Shown here: positions 63,857 through 64,000 of the stretch, piece after piece
How the letters are laid out: each line of letters starts with the position of its first letter
How positions within the stretch are numbered: the stretch's first letter is position 1
Assembly (NCBI RefSeq): GCF_017409525.1
Contig: NZ_JAFQSO010000012.1
Location: 1 to 64,000, forward strand
Direction of reading: 5' to 3'
DNA: 64,000 nucleotides
Origin: Methanobrevibacter sp.
GTDB taxonomy: Archaea > Methanobacteriota > Methanobacteria > Methanobacteriales > Methanobacteriaceae
Made by a program: the position numbers and the translations under genes
Notes under the pieces: model-generated
Databases searched by the model: none
Told to the model about the DNA's origin: nothing
What the model saw: the letters and a program-made list of their open reading frames with translations, nothing else

Positions 63857-64000
63857 TGTTTTTCTCCAAAAGTTTTTGCTACTTTACTATATCTGTTTTT
63901 TAATTAAAGTATTTTTTTAAATATTACCTTACATTCAAAATTAAAATAGAATATCTTTAATAATATGAAATTAATAATATTTTTAAGAAATACTAGGTGA

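Overview
The window looks like a piece of a methanogen chromosome of the order Methanobacteriales, most likely Methanobrevibacter. The reasons are the very AT-rich intergenic DNA, archaeal-style promoters with short leaders and GGTGA/GGAGG ribosome sites, very large secreted adhesin-like proteins built of parallel beta-helix and Ig-like repeats with lysine-rich C-termini, and many Cys-rich proteins. No rRNA, tRNA, CRISPR array or insertion sequence was recognised. The genus call is inference from gene content.

Region by region. (1) 1-16.0 kb holds two divergent adhesin-like genes. The left one runs off the window and already exceeds 3,600 residues. The right one has an in-frame TAA just after its signal peptide and looks silenced. 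(2) 16.1-23.4 kb holds a DUF308-type membrane protein, two small proteins, a KamA-family radical SAM enzyme whose specificity residues point to glutamate 2,3-aminomutase (beta-glutamate synthesis), an atypical Old Yellow Enzyme relative, a secreted Asp-repeat protein, a purine permease and MntP. (3) 24-32.5 kb holds an exported protein of unknown function, a tyrosine recombinase (these two lie between candidate recombination sites), a secreted zinc-peptidase-like protein, SurE and a third adhesin with a 1,404-bp internal duplication. (4) 32.9-37.8 kb is a cell-surface polysaccharide region: a GT39-type glycosyltransferase, a pyridoxal kinase, and an overlapping pair of GT-B glycosyltransferase and Wzy-like polymerase. 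(5) 37.9-52.4 kb is mostly regulators, redox enzymes and efflux: two TetR genes and a MarR-MFS pair, each with a palindrome next to its start, a cysteine synthase operon, two more zinc-peptidase-like proteins, an iron-sulfur flavoprotein and acetyltransferases. (6) 53-58.1 kb is a same-strand block with XpaC-like, zinc-ribbon and TelA genes, a membrane protein, a hydrolase, a TPR protein and uracil-DNA glycosylase. (7) 58.1-64 kb holds Dtd, malate dehydrogenase, an amidohydrolase, a NUDIX enzyme and a GGGtGRT / iron-sulfur-scaffold pair.

The main themes are surface display (adhesins, polysaccharide enzymes, wall-facing hydrolases) and stress handling (Mn efflux, TelA, MFS efflux, flavoproteins, possibly beta-glutamate). 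The least described items are the three HxxExxxH zinc-peptidase-like paralogues, the TelA/XpaC-like archaeal cluster, the Asp-repeat protein, and the recombinase with its putative flanking sites.
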